A stretch of 64,000 nucleotides of DNA, taken from Tupaia tana (taxonomy: Eukaryota; Chordata; Mammalia; Scandentia; Tupaiidae). The position numbers were made by a program, and so were the translations under genes. The DNA is taken from contig JAKSZU010000018.1 in assembly GCA_026018925.1 (NCBI GenBank), forward strand, positions 25,606,452 to 25,670,451, given 5' to 3'. The notes below the pieces were generated by a model. It had not been told where the DNA came from, ran no database searches, and was given only the letters and a program-made list of their open reading frames with translations. Below are positions 34,985 through 46,547 of the stretch, piece after piece; within the stretch, counting starts at the first letter, position 1; every line of letters starts with the position of its first letter.

Positions 34985-35180
34985 GTGCAAACTGTTAATA
35001 TGCTATGCAACACATGCTGAGACTACATGGTAAGCCCAGGTTTGATTCCCAGTCCAACTTGGTAGCTAGACATGGTGGCATGTGCCTCTAATCCCAGTAA
35101 TTTATTAAGGCTTATTCACAAGGAATGTGAGCTCAAACCTTGCCAGGAAAACATAGTGGGATCGTATATAAAAACAAATA
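34985..35180 (+). mobile_element. Possible tRNA/7SL chimeric SINE
   Basis: A tRNA-B-box-like GGTTTGATTCCCAGTCC (35038-35054) is followed by an Alu-like monomer: TAGACATGGTGGCATGTGCC, TCTAATCCCAGTAAT, AATGTGAGCTCAAACC, AGGAAAACATAGTGGGATCG. An A-rich tail follows. Confidence 0.55.
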
Positions 35181-35190
35181 GCCAGATGCA

Positions 35191-35425
35191 GGCCAGCAGG
35201 AAGCACGGAGGTTAAGGTACTGGATCTCGAATGGCCAACTGTGTGGTTTGTGTCTTGGACCTAGTTACTTGAAAATCATGCCAGGCACATGTGGATGCAG
35301 GCCTGAGATCCTGAGAATGGAGGAGAAGGAATTGCAGCATGGCCAACCCTCTGGGGAGAAGGGGTAATTTTTCTCTCTATCTTTCTCTGGAAAGTGCATA
35401 CATCCAATAGCAATATTAAATTTAA
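35191..35425 (+). mobile_element. tRNA-derived SINE, type B
   Basis: Head GGCCAGCAGGAAGCACGGAGG and tail CCAATAGCAATATTAAATTT. It sits between two 7SL-like pieces. Confidence 0.82.
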
Positions 35426-35427
35426 AA

Positions 35428-35535
35428 GTAAAAGAGCAAGATGTAGTGGCATTCACCTGTAGTCCCAGCTGGGGGGCCAAGACAGGAGAATCATGACATG
35501 GCAAGACTTTGCCTTTGAACAGAGAACAAAGAACC
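35428..35535 (+). mobile_element. 7SL-like SINE monomer
   Basis: AGCAAGATGTAGTGGCATTC, ACCTGTAGTCCCAGCTGG, CCAAGACAGGAGAATCATGA and CATGGCAAGACTTTGCC match the free Alu left-monomer order. Confidence 0.7.
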
Positions 35536-35930
35536 TATTACAAAAAATCATCCCACAGTTCAGAGGCAGAAGATAATCTTTCTGAAGTAAGAAATGGACT
35601 TGTCAAAACCTATGGGGTAATATGACTCAGAGGAAAAGAACTGCCTTTCTTCTACAGCTTTTAGCCATAGCCACAATGCAAACTTGAGCTGAGATCTGAA
35701 ATTCCCAGGAAATAGGCATCTGCCTACAAAACGAGAACTCAAACTTAGATAAAGTCATCATCAGTTCTTGTCATTTTTACCTATTTTTCAAATTGTTTAT
35801 GAAGAAGAAGCACAAGCAAGACTATCTTCTGGATATAATTTTTTTTGATTTATGGTTTGATTCAATCTATGTTAGTGCATCACGTTTACTTCTTGCCTAT
35901 ACTACTATCATGTTAACTATGAAATCTTAG
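35536..35930. other. No recognised feature
   Basis: Unique-looking DNA. Confidence 0.4.
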
Positions 35931-36030
35931 ATGTTTGTGTCAGTTTTACTCATTTCTGTGTCACTCGTGTTTTAAATATTGCCTGAAACATAGTAGATAA
36001 ATAGGTGATTGAACTATTTATAGAATTGTT
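35931..36030 (+). mobile_element. L2 LINE 3' end
   Basis: TGCCTGAAACATAGTAGATA and AATAGGTGATTGAAC match the L2 terminus ('GTGCCTGGCACATAGTAGGCACTCAATAAATA'). Confidence 0.45.
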
Positions 36031-36221
36031 ATCATAAAAACTTTTTTTCACATCAAGAAAATAATACTCAATTTGAAATGTAGATTAATTGATTAAAATC
36101 TATACTACATCTGAATGGAAACAATATAGCAGTGATGAAAAAAGCAAGTTCAATAATCATCTTGCCTTTAATACTCTTTTAGCCTGGGTTGAATCTTGCT
36201 TTTACTACTTATTTACTGTAG

Positions 36222-36501
36222 TTTTTTTTTTTTTTTTTTTTTTGTATTTTTTTTTAAGAGGTTTTTGCCTTAGGCCATGTGCTAACTGGAGAGAGACAAA
36301 GATAGTGAGAGGCAAAGTGAGAAATCACTCCCTTGGGGGGATTGGCAGGCCACAATCCCTTCTCCTCCATTCCCCTCTTAGGATCTTGAACACGTACTCA
36401 CACACACCTGGTGAGAGTTTCAAGCCACTGGGTCTGGGACTCAAATCGCAGTGAGTCATGTGGGAGTCTAGGGATGTGATAGCTGGGCTATCTGCTAGCC
36501 C
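36222..36501 (-). mobile_element. tRNA-derived SINE, type B
   Basis: T-run 36222-36243 and T-rich sequence to 36255 are the tail. The head ends CTATCTGCTAGCCC. A short insertion near 36460-36480 alters the head. Confidence 0.85.
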
Positions 36502-37630
36502 AGGTTTCTTATTCTTAATTTGCAGATAATTAAAGTACCTAATTTATAAAGCAAAAATGAGACTTAAAAAAGATAATACACCATTAGAAAGTATTGTCCA
36601 TATAGTTAGGTGCTTCCTAATAGTAAATGTTTATCTTTTTTGTTTATTTTGGTTTCCTTATCTTTGAAGTTGGAATACGTCTGTATAATAAATGTCATAG
36701 ATGTTATTGGAAAGGACTAAAAATAATGAATGAGATTGACCTCCACTTTTCTGCTTTTAAATATTGAAAGTGACCATGAAAAGTCAAATGTAATGGGGTA
36801 ATAAAATGGTAGAATTTCATTCACTGACGGTATCACTTATCTCGGTATCTTCCCTTATCAGATTAACAACATCACTCATTTATTGTGAGTTCCCAAGGTG
36901 AATGACATTAGAGTTCAATAATAAATTGTGTCTGGTGCCAACCCTCCTATTTATCATAGCTTAATTGTGGAGACTGGACTCTTACAAGGAGAAACAATAA
37001 TTTAGAATTATAAGTGTTAAGTTTGCACTGCGTAACATAGAGTTCAAAACTTAGATATAATAGATTCCAGGCAGCATAGCATTAGAGAAAGACTTTACTG
37101 AGGTAAGTGGTGCTTGACTCAGTTCTTAAAGAAAGTAATGAAGGGAGAGGGCAATGCAAATAACGTAGTCAATGTATCACCAGTATATGAAAAGGGCATG
37201 ATTAGTTTGTTTCTAGTATTGCTTTATTCCTCCTAACAAACGTAAAACTATACTTTCTACCCTTGAATAAACATCTATTATAACCCATATCCTTATTATC
37301 CTTAAAATATGAATGACTTAAGATACAGAGCCCTAATACTATAGAAGCTTGAGGTTGAATCGAGATTTTGCAACATTGTGCCATTATTTTTTTTTTCATG
37401 AGAAAGTTGCTCAACTGAATAACTGATACATTACATCTAACTCATAGGTGCACTTGAACATACAATAATATTGCGCATCTAACTTTCTTGGCCTAGTGTT
37501 ATATGTATGTATGTCATATACGAGTGTTTTATTTCTTGTTACTTTTGTATTGTGGAATGTTGTTCTCTAAGGGTGATCTTGGAGAGAGAAAATAAAAAAA
37601 ACAAACAGATATTCATTCTCTTTTCATGTA
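36502..37630. other. No recognised feature
   Basis: AT-rich unique-looking DNA. Confidence 0.4.
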
Positions 37631-37805
37631 TTTGAATCACTATTTTATTGAGACAGTAGACTAGCCAGGCTGGCAGAAGCTCTGACAAAAATGAGGCCTG
37701 CTTTTTCCACTGTAAGAATGATACAACGAAGGTGGTGTGATAAATCTAGTCAGATGGGAACCATGCAGGCTATAGAAGGGACCATAAGGAAACAACAGAT
37801 ACGAG

Positions 37806-38000
37806 AAGCTCTTGGGTCCCAGTGGTGTGTGCCATTTCTCAGTGCTGGAGCCACGTGGAAGGCTGCAGTTAAGATCACAGGTCAGCCTGACACATGCCAG
37901 GTGCACATATGCCAAGTCAGCCTGACACATGCCTATGATTCTGGCTGGCTAGAAGGCTGGGGGTCAGGACTGTGGCATGACAAGACCCTCTTGAGGGTAC
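37806..38000 (+). mobile_element. Possible dimeric 7SL-like SINE
   Basis: Two monomer-like halves: CCAGTGGTGTGTGCCATTTC … GGTCAGCCTG, then CATGCCTATGATTCTGGC … GACAAGACCCTC, similar to Alu 'GGTGGCTCATGCC…CCAGCCTGG' and '…GAGACCCTG'. The repeat GTCAGCCTGACACATGCC occurs exactly at 37881-37898 and 37916-37933. Confidence 0.45.
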
Positions 38001-38885
38001 TTCTTTCTTTCATTCCCTCAACTCCCCATCAATAAAATAATTGAGTTTAGAAAAACTTATTTTAGTATTTACTCACAAGTTTTGGGTATTTATCCTTCCT
38101 TAGACGAGAAGGATAGATAAATGAGATTGGGCAACTGGACAAGGCATTCAGTAAGAGTAGACTTTTAAGAAATAGACATTCTCTTCATGCCTTTGTCAGT
38201 ACAGAGAAACTGACTGAAGTACAAGGCATGAGAAAGATATTTACTAAAAAGAAATGCCATCAAGAAAATAGCATATAGTGAAGTAAAGATGGTAACTGTT
38301 ATAGTCTGAAATGCATAACCCTCCTTGGCAGTCAAATGTCAACTTGCAGCTGTATCTCCCCAAACTTCTATAACTGAAAGGCTTTGGCTTATTCTATGGC
38401 TCAACAGTTTCAGATAAAGTATCATGTCCAAAACGTCTAGAACCGACTGGTAAATATGTTACATATGTCACAGTCCCTACTCATTTCTCAGAGCATTCTG
38501 ATAAGGAAAAAATGTTCCTTATTTCCAAAGGGAACATTTGGAAAATTTCTACTTGTTGCCATATTTTATCCATCCCCCCCTTTATTGCCTTGTATTGTTC
38601 TTTGTAAGTTATATAGTTACTTTCTTTATATTTGGGGACTTTGCTTTTCAGTCAAACTTTTGGTTCACTTCTTTCTATGCTTTAAAAGTGTGTTTTTGTT
38701 TTCAAAGTTTTTTTATGGTACATGTAATTCACAGTAGATATTCACAAGATATTACTTCTTGATTTCCTTTCCCATTTCCCATCTCCTATTTTTCTTAGAT
38801 ATATCTGGAGTAGATGAATAAAGAAAATCTCAGGGGGGCTTTAAGAAAAGGCTTTTTCTATGTAGCAGAGAATGATAGCCCATAT
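38001..38885. other. No recognised feature
   Basis: Unique-looking DNA; a 93-codon frame at 38456-38737 has no recognisable product. Confidence 0.4.
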
Positions 38886-39064
38886 AGGCCAGCAGGTGGT
38901 GTGGTGGTTAAGGTGCTGGACACTCCCACAAGGCCAACCACAGTTCGAGTCCTGGACCTGGTGGCTTGCTTTCTCACTTTCTTTCTCTCTCTGTATGTCT
39001 TTCTTGGGTCAAATGAAAAATAAATGAATGAATAATTAAAGTAAATAAATAATTATTTAAAAAA
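38886..39064 (+). mobile_element. tRNA-derived SINE, type C (short form)
   Basis: Head AGGCCAGCAGGTGGTGTGG, B box AGTTCGAGTCC, then GGTGGCTTGCTTTCTCACTT straight into the CT tract. The TSD AATGATAG(C/T)CCAT lies at 38871-38883 and 39065-39077. The tail is an AATAA-type repeat. Confidence 0.87.
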
Positions 39065-39174
39065 AATGATAGTCCATGTGAAATTTGCCAAACTTTATAT
39101 GACCAAAACATTACTTTTTTTTTAATTTAAGGTAAATTTATTTTATTTTATTTCTTTTTAAAATAAAAAAAAAA

Positions 39175-39448
39175 TGTATATTTTCCCATTGGGAACATGT
39201 GCTTACCAGAGAGAGACAGAGAGAAAGAGAGGAAGAGAAAGAGAGTGAGAAATGACCCCCAGAGTGTGTGTGGTGGGGATGGCCACATGTCATGCTGCAA
39301 TCCCTTCTCCTCCAATCTCCTGTCATGATTTTGTGCATGCACACATATGTACCCAGTGTGATTTTCAAGATGTGGGTCCAGGTCTTGAACTTCAGAATCT
39401 ACCATATGCGATCCAGTGTTGTAACCACGATGCCAACTGCTGGCTCCA
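39175..39448 (-). mobile_element. tRNA-derived SINE, type B
   Basis: Reads from the CCATTGGGAACATGTGCTTACC end to the head TGCCAACTGCTGGCTCC. The middle carries a small extra GTGTGTGTGGTGGG. Confidence 0.85.
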
Positions 39449-39479
39449 AGTTTTATTTCTATTTAAAAAGGGCAGTCAA

Positions 39480-40060
39480 AACAATTTAAGATGTATTTAA
39501 AGGATACAACTGAGTTTGACTCTGTAAAGGCTGTAAGTCCAAGAGAAGAGGGAAAGCATCTTGTTTAGTTTGAAGAAAGGCACCAGGCGGGACCAGACAA
39601 TCCCGGAAATTCCAGACTTTTGCTGATTCCAGTCCCACAAAGGGCACGTGGTGACGCTGGGGGGATGCAATGGGGCCACTGTGAGGAGTTGGAAAGCAGC
39701 TTTGTGTACTTTTCCTTGGCACTGGATGACAGATGGACTTGGAATTGCAAATGGGTATTCTGCTTTAACTTTGCCTGCAATGGCCAGCGATCTTCTAAAA
39801 TGGCTACAGGAAGAGGTTGTAATTTTGGTCTCAGGAGGTTTTCTGGTGAGAAATTCATCTTCCATGCACATGCCGTGTCCTCTGGTTGGCAGGCGGTCCC
39901 TTGGAATCACCACAGACTTGTGCCACGTTTTCTTGCGTAGACCAGGCCAGGACGCAGTTCAACCACACAGTCAGACTTTGGGGTCTGCACACTTAATTAG
40001 TGTTAATGTGATACATTAGCTGGAATTCTATAAGAGCTGACCCTCCTTTTTCATGGCTTG
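39480..40060. other. GC-richer block, possible unrecognised retrocopy
   Basis: Composition is richer in GC than its surroundings, and open frames of 97-138 codons overlap on both strands. The minus-strand frames (39497-39913, 39565-39858) look the more protein-like, but I recognise neither. It could be a decayed retrocopy or an exon-like unique block. Confidence 0.3.
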
Positions 40061-40095
40061 TTTGTGGTGGGGGGATGTAGGGGTGTGATTGATTC

Positions 40096-40096
<1 letters not shown>

Positions 40097-40129
<33 letters not shown>

Positions 40130-40672
40130 GCTGGCATAAACTAGAGGCAGGAGAATTTGAACCAACTTCCATGACGGTCAATTACAATGAGAGAAAAGAC
40201 CCCGGATCTTTGCCGAGGAGACCCGGCCTGGGTCTGAGGAAGTGAATAAGTAAATAAACTGAGTGCAAGAAAGTGGAAAAATAGCAAGGGCAGTAATAAG
40301 AAGGGGAAACACACCCTCTTTTCTTAATTCTTCTTTCTCTCTTTTTTTCTTTTCTTTAAATCTTACTGGCTGAATGTTACTTGAAGATTTGGGGTAAATT
40401 TGGATAAGAAGAGAAATATCATTCTTTTGGAGTACATTGAAGCAGTGATTTTTAAAACGAACAAAGAAAGTAGAACTACAACATCTTACATTTATAATCC
40501 TTTTGTTATAGGTTACCAAGATCACTTTTGATTAATAAAACAGTAGAAACTTAGTAACTGCCATAAGTAAACATCAGGCAGTGGCATAGTCAATTTTCCA
40601 TTGTTTGCGGATTTCTTCAAGCTCCTTTATGAGTCTTCTGCTGGCCGCCATCTTGGATATGGGGGCTGCAGC
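40097..40672 (-). pseudogene. UBE2L3: Retrocopy headed by the UBE2L3 5' end
   Basis: On the minus strand CCCCCATATCCAAG precedes ATG at 40651-40649. Translation gives MAASRRLIKELEEIRK, the N terminus of the E2 ubiquitin-conjugating enzyme UBE2L3 with one substitution (M8I). After residue 16 the match stops (QWKIDYATA then TGA). The remaining ~475 bp are not UBE2L3 coding sequence as I know it, and the active-site region is absent. A T-run at 40097-40128 is the A tail of a minus-strand retrocopy. The whole could be an alternatively spliced or chimeric transcript, or a UBE2L3 copy with its body deleted. The N-terminal match is secure; the identity of the rest is not. Confidence 0.6.
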
Positions 40673-40924
40673 TTTTCCCTTTATTAACTTTTCAACCCAT
40701 CATGTTTAATATTGGAAAAATTTTACAAATATTATGAGTTCTTCTTGTATAGGCAGAAGTATAAGACATAATATACTTATAGGTCAGCCAATGAGTTCTT
40801 AGATCAACTACCAATAGCTCTTTAACTTTTAAGTGAAAGATTGATTTTTAGTAGCTTAGAACATGATGTCCAATACATTCAATTGATCCTACTTTCTAGT
40901 AGAGAGAGGTAATTAAAAGCATAT

Positions 40925-41095
40925 ATGCAATCATGGGGGTTAAAATGATAAGTTTTAGAGTCACAGTTGGGTCATAATTTGAGTTCTGCCACTCAGCGAT
41001 TCTGTGACTTTGAAGAGATTAATTAGACCCTCCCCTGTAAGTTTTAGATATTTATCTGTGTATCTCAAATAAATAGCTTGAGCTATTATACAGAT
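40925..41095 (+). mobile_element. MIR SINE
   Basis: GATAAGTTTTAGAGTCACAG, GGTCATAATTTGAGTTCTGC, CACTCAGCGATTCTGTGAC and CCTGTAAGTTTTAGATATTT follow MIR order. Confidence 0.75.
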
Positions 41096-41401
41096 AAAAA
41101 GAAAGAAAATATTTGTCATTTTCTCCTCTTCTATCATCTGAACACAAGAATAATTCTCTATTTACGGCTTTTGAGAATAATGGGACTGGAAAAAAAAAAA
41201 AAGAAGAGAGAAAATTTTTGAGTAAGCTGTCTTCATTTTCCGAAGCTTAGCCAATTGATGAGATTATGCTTTGTGGCTCTGATTTTAAACAAAAAGACAG
41301 TAATTTTAAGAACAAAAAATAAAAAAAGAATTTGAGGAATTTATCAATCCTATTAATCCTAAGAAACCATATCTTACTCTCATCCTCTAGGATGAGGAGG
41401 G

Positions 41402-41810
41402 TGTTAGTCTGCTATTGCATTGCTAAAAGAAATGCCTGAGACTAGGTAACTTACAAATAATAGAAGGTTATTTAACTCACAATTCTGGGGGCTGGAAAAT
41501 CCAAAGAATTGGGCCAAGTATGACAGTATGTCTGACAGAAGCAGAGAGGATGGCAGTGCATGCAAAGACAGGGTCCTAGGGAAGGGTTTACAAAAACCCA
41601 CTCTTAAAAGAATTAACCTCTTTTTAACAGAGCTAGAATTCACTGGGTCTCATGATACATCATTAACCTATTTGTGGGAGCAACACCTCCATATTCCAAT
41701 CGCCACACACAAGGCCTCAGCTCTTAAAAGTTCCAACACCATGAAACTGGGGTCCATGAACTTTCCAAACATGGACTTTTAGAGGACAAACCGATATTCC
41801 AACCATAGCA
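41402..41810 (-). mobile_element. MaLR LTR, MST/THE1-like (solo)
   Basis: Near-complete antisense LTR: TGTTAGTCTGCTATTGCATT, CCTGAGACTAGGTAACTTAC, TATTTAACTCACAATTCTGG, and the far end GAGGACAAACCGATATTCC then AACCATAGCA. It is about 409 bp, the usual length for MST-type LTRs. No internal region adjoins it, so it is an old solo LTR fossil. Confidence 0.9.
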
Positions 41811-42714
41811 GGGAGGAAAAAGATTAGAGAGAAAAAAATTGTTAAATCTTTCGAGAGGTCAAGAGAGATGAATTTATTATGTGTGTATGAACAACTAGGA
41901 AAATCTTAGCAACATTTGACCAAGAATTGGAATAAACCAAATTTTGTAGATGGTTTGGCTTTTTTTACAAGAGTAACCTATGATTTCAGGAGCCAGCATC
42001 TTGCCTGTGATATCCAGCACAGTGAGAGGAACCTTACTTGGGGATTTTTGAAAAAGCATTGCTTGTGTGAACTCAGTCATTTAGAAACTGAGTAAAGTCC
42101 TGTTCCACTAATAAATCTCAAAATATACTGTTGACTTTTATATACAGGGGCAGGGGCAAAGGCAATCCTCCATCTGAAAATGGTTTAATGCTGTGAGAAT
42201 AAAGTTGGTTTAACCCACTTTAAGATTTACATTGAGCAGGTACCACGCTTGAACATCTCTTCTTCAAAATCATGGATATGCACATATAAATGAGGATGGG
42301 AATACCAGCCTAAATTGGGCTATTATTAGAAATACACTACATTGAACTCTAGTAAAATAAGCTATATAAATGAGCCAAAATTCATGTGTAGTAGGTAGGT
42401 TAGTGTCTTGAACAGAGCTCAACACATGGCATTTATTTTCTTCAGGAAATTGTCATCATCGTTGTTACCATAATCATGATAGATTAGAATACGGAGACCC
42501 CCCAAATGAAGAAACTCATTTTCCAAGAGCACACAGAATATCAGAATGCATTTGAAGAAATGCTGAGTGGTGAGTATAAAAAGCCCTATGCTTGTTTATC
42601 AAGATACCTAAATTCTGTTTGGATACAGTTGATTGGATAGAAAGTTATAAAGTCTAATTGGTCATTTGTGCAGCATCCCATATTAAATAAATACAATCTC
42701 TGCTATCTGCTATG

Positions 42715-42715
<1 letters not shown>
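41811..42715. other. No recognised feature
   Basis: Unique-looking DNA; a weak antisense MIR-like stretch may lie near 42400-42550. Confidence 0.4.
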
Positions 42716-42806
<91 letters not shown>

Positions 42807-42820
42807 GTATATATATATAT
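42716..42820. repeat. (TA)n(TG)n(TA)n microsatellite
   Basis: About 105 bp of TA, then TG with one GC interruption, then TA again. Confidence 0.95.
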
Positions 42821-43848
42821 TTCTGATTATCAGAGCTGATTATATTTAGCTGTCATACCTGATGAATACCAACAGCTGCTACTCTGCATTTAATTTTCCT
42901 AAAAGGAAAAGGTCATTTGTGTGCTAGAGTGTCAGAAATGAGAGTACTGAATATGTGCCTTTGGAAGACAAAATTGACCTTTTTCTCTCTGACTAGGAGA
43001 ACTTCTTTGATTGTATTTGCACCCTACGATGACCTAGGGGTCACCTTGGGGCTTCAGCACAGCCAGACTCTGATAAATTTAATCAACTGATGGTATAAAT
43101 TTCCACAAAGAGACTGAGATAATAAATACTTATATGTTACTCAACATATAAGATATAAATTAGCTATAGTTGGGATATAATGTAATCAGAGTGAGCTTGA
43201 GTGTTTATTGTTATCCAATTTTTTTTTCAGAATATTTTGCAAGTTTTAAAGTCCCAGGTGTGGCTTTTAGTAAAGAAAAAAGATAGAATTCCTGGGTTCA
43301 CTTGTGGCTAAAGTATGGATGCATGATGTAGGTTCTACCAATCAGTTATGCTGAAATAAGACATTAATTTGAATTTAGCAAATAGGCATGAGAAGGGTAT
43401 TGGGAGAGGCAGCTTGGTTTTGAAGTCTGTGGAATTGATGGGACTTCCAGACTGCTGCAGAGGCATACAGTTATTAGTGACAGAAATTCCATGAAGGTTA
43501 AACCTGAGGAGCAGTCTGAAAGTCGTTCCTGCTTTGTCAGCTTACAATAAATGTTCTTTTTTGCCCCCAAAGATTCTGCACAATACTTAATAATTGTATT
43601 AAGTACCTCATGCTTGCATGCTGTAGTAGATTCTTCTGTCTATAAAGAAGAGTTTTAAAATATGCAATAGAATAATGTCAAGTGATGCATCAACTAAAAG
43701 TTTGAGTTGAGTTCATTGTACTTGCAAGGTTTGGGAGATTGCTTATGGACTCTTGAAGTTAGGAACTAAAAAGAAAAGAAGAGTGAGAGAGAGCACACAT
43801 GTGCACAACAGAGAATGAACTGGGTCTGTAACGGAAGCACTGGAGGTA
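42821..43848. other. No recognised feature
   Basis: Unique-looking DNA with no recognisable gene. Confidence 0.4.
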
Positions 43849-44122
43849 GGGACCAGCAGTTGACATAATGGTTATGTCGCTGGATTCCTACGTAGTTGAC
43901 TGTAGTTTAAGTCCCCGACCCAGTGGCTTAAAACACGTCAGGTGCATGTGCGTATATTTCCAAAATCTCGAGAGGAGAAGGAAGGAGAAGGGATTGCAGG
44001 GTGACCATCCCGCCTGGGGGGTGATTTCTTACTTTCTGTCTCTCTGGTAAGTGCATGAGTCCTATAGCATGATCTTTTTCTTAATAAAAAAACAAACAAA
44101 CAAACAAACAAACAAAAAAACA
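43849..44122 (+). mobile_element. tRNA-derived SINE, type A
   Basis: Starts GGGACCAGCAGTTGACATAA and ends CCTATAGCATGATC, with a CAAA-repeat tail (44092-44120). Confidence 0.9.
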
Positions 44123-44212
44123 ACTCTGAGGGTAAATATCTTTCATCCATGCTGAATCTAGAGCACTCAATTATGTAACATAACTAATTACTTTACACTT
44201 TTTAGCTATTAC

Positions 44213-44670
44213 TGTGGGAGGCTGCATATTAGATATTGCACATGAACAAATGTTTGTCCATTTTGTACCCTTCCCGTAACATGGCTGTCTGCTTCTGTAT
44301 TCCTGCTTGCTCTTCCCATGAGAAAACAGCTAGTGCTAAAACTGCATCTGGGACAAAATCTGTAGCTGCTACTATCTTTGCTAACTAGCCTGAAACCTCT
44401 TTGTTTAGCAATGTAACTGGTTGCATGCAAACCCCACTCCCCTCAGAAATAATAAACTTGCTTGACTCAGCTTCTGTAACTGCTTCTGCATGGGAATCCT
44501 GCACACCTGGCAACCGACCTCTATAAGAGGCTAACCCAAACTTTGGCTGGGGCTGCAGTTCTGACTCTCAGCCTCCGAGCCTCAGGCTGTAGTCGCTGGC
44601 CAGCTAATAAAGACTCCCTTTAAACTTAATTTGACTTTGGTGGTTGTTCATTCGGTGACACTCTACAACA
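44213..44670 (+). mobile_element. Solo LTR, class I (ERV1/gammaretrovirus-like)
   Basis: A 458-bp unit beginning TGTGGGAGG and ending TACAACA, flanked by the 4-bp repeat TTAC at 44209-44212 and 44671-44674. Inside are CTATAAGAGG (TATA-like, 44522), AATAAAGACTCCC (polyadenylation signal, ~44607) and a U5-like TTTGGTGGTTGTTCATTCGG. There is no internal region on either side, so it is a solo LTR left by recombination. The family name is unknown to me. The LTR structure looks whole and younger than the MaLR and ERVL pieces nearby. Confidence 0.85.
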
Positions 44671-44674
44671 TTAC

Positions 44675-46040
44675 TATTACTATCAATATTAAAGTTCTAT
44701 GGACACTTTGGACAGAGCCTATCTGTATATATATTTTTTTTCTCCTATCTGTATTTTTAAGCTTTGCAACTTCAGCAAAGGAGAATGCAACTTTTCCAGT
44801 AATTCCAACGATGACCCAAATTGTGTTCTTTTAGTCTGTTCAAGTTCGTAGGTTCACCTCTGGACCAGTTCAGTTTGGTCAGGAGGATGGATAGTCTGAT
44901 TGTTTAGAAATGAAATAGAATTTAATGCACATGATGTACATTATAGATAGAAAAGTAGTTGTTCCCTAAGGACAATTAGGGATTCATTTCCAGAATAAGG
45001 GGTACTTACTGAGTAGAAACAATGACTGATTAATTCTAGGTGTATAAAGATATTCTACTTTCATCTAGACTTAGTTGAAATGTAACCAGGGGAGGGCTTC
45101 TTCTCCCTGAGCACATTCTCCAAAATGGTATATTTTCAACAATTATTAAGAGACTGTGTTTTTAAAAGTGATAAAAAAAAAAGACGTCAGAGCAAACAAT
45201 TTCAAATCAAGATAACAAGGCACATAGAAAAGTTAATAAAGAGATGGCACCTTCTACAAGATTTTTTCCAATACCTAGCAGTGGTATCTCCATCCCTTAG
45301 TAACCCCCATCCTTATGCTTTTCAGAAGTTAGAATGAGAAGCAAAACACGCCCTTCCTTCACATCTCTTATCAAAGTGTTATTAAATTCTTCATCATGAA
45401 AATAAGCACCTACGGAACAATGCCAATTAGTGGAATAGATCCATTTAAAAATAACTATAATTAGTGCTAATTACTTCTCCCCAGGCTCACATGTTATTGA
45501 TGTTTTGTTATTATTATTATTTATAACAACCAGAAAAGACAGAGAGATCAAATTTACTCAGGAGGGCTTAATGTCTAGAAGTTGAAGCTTCAATTTATTA
45601 AGCATGTGTATCTATACAAATACACTTTTACAGTGGCATACTTGGGACTACGCATATGTTTCAGTCAAATCTCTTAATTATTCAGAAGGAGAGGAGCTGC
45701 TCCAGGTAATCCAGCTAACTTATGACACCATAACACTTACTCTAATTTATACTTTACAACAAGCCTAAATATATCCTCCCCTGAGCTACAATAGTAATTC
45801 AGCTTGTGCTCACTAAGGAACTTAAGGTAACATTTTCTTTCTGAGGTTAAAAATTATGCCTAATATATGCAATGTTTCCCTTTTGTAATGCTAATTAAAA
45901 CAAAGACTGAAAGAGGCAACCCATTTAAGTTATTTATGCTGATATACTTGCACTGCCCTTCATTTTTATGAAAACAAAATGGCTTTTATTTGCACAGAGG
46001 ACTATATCTTTTTCTATTTTATATGTAACATTTAAAAAAG
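44675..46040. other. No recognised feature
   Basis: Unique-looking AT-rich DNA; short frames only. Confidence 0.4.
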
Positions 46041-46201
46041 TAATATTTTAATGTGATGTTAATTGTCAGGCTTATTTTCTTGCTATTGAATTGTTTGAGG
46101 TCTCTATATATTTTGGATATTAACTCTTTATTGGATATATGACTTGCAAATATTATTTCCCATTCTGTAGGTTGTCTCTTCACTCTGTTGATTCTTTTTT
46201 T

Positions 46202-46458
46202 TTTTGTGTGAGAGGTTTTTGCTATAGGGCACGTGTGCTCGCCAGACAGACAGAGAGAGACCGAGAGACAGAAAGCGAGAAATCACCCCCCAGGGGGGAT
46301 GGCCACGCCACAATCCCTTCTCCTCCATTCTCCTCTAGGGATCTTGGGCACGCACGCACACACGCCCGGCGTGAGTTTAAGTCACCGGGTCCGGGACTCG
46401 AACCGCAGTCGACTACGTGGGAGTCCAGCGACATAGCCATTACGCTAACTGCTGGTCC
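46202..46458 (-). mobile_element. Young tRNA-derived SINE, type A
   Basis: CpG-rich copy ending GCTAACTGCTGGTCCC. The TSD CTGTTGATTCTTTTTT is at 46185-46200 and 46460-46475 (sharing the tail Ts). It splits the L1 arm. Confidence 0.95.
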
Positions 46459-46547
46459 CTGTTGATTCTTTTTTTATTTCCTTTTGTTGTACAGAATTTC
46501 TTTAGGCTGGAATCATCCTATTGTCTATTTTTGCTTTTGTTTTTGTT

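Noticed and set aside
42716-42820. Z-DNA-forming TG tract as a regulatory element
   Set aside because: TA/TG microsatellites of this size are common in mammalian DNA; nothing nearby suggests a promoter.
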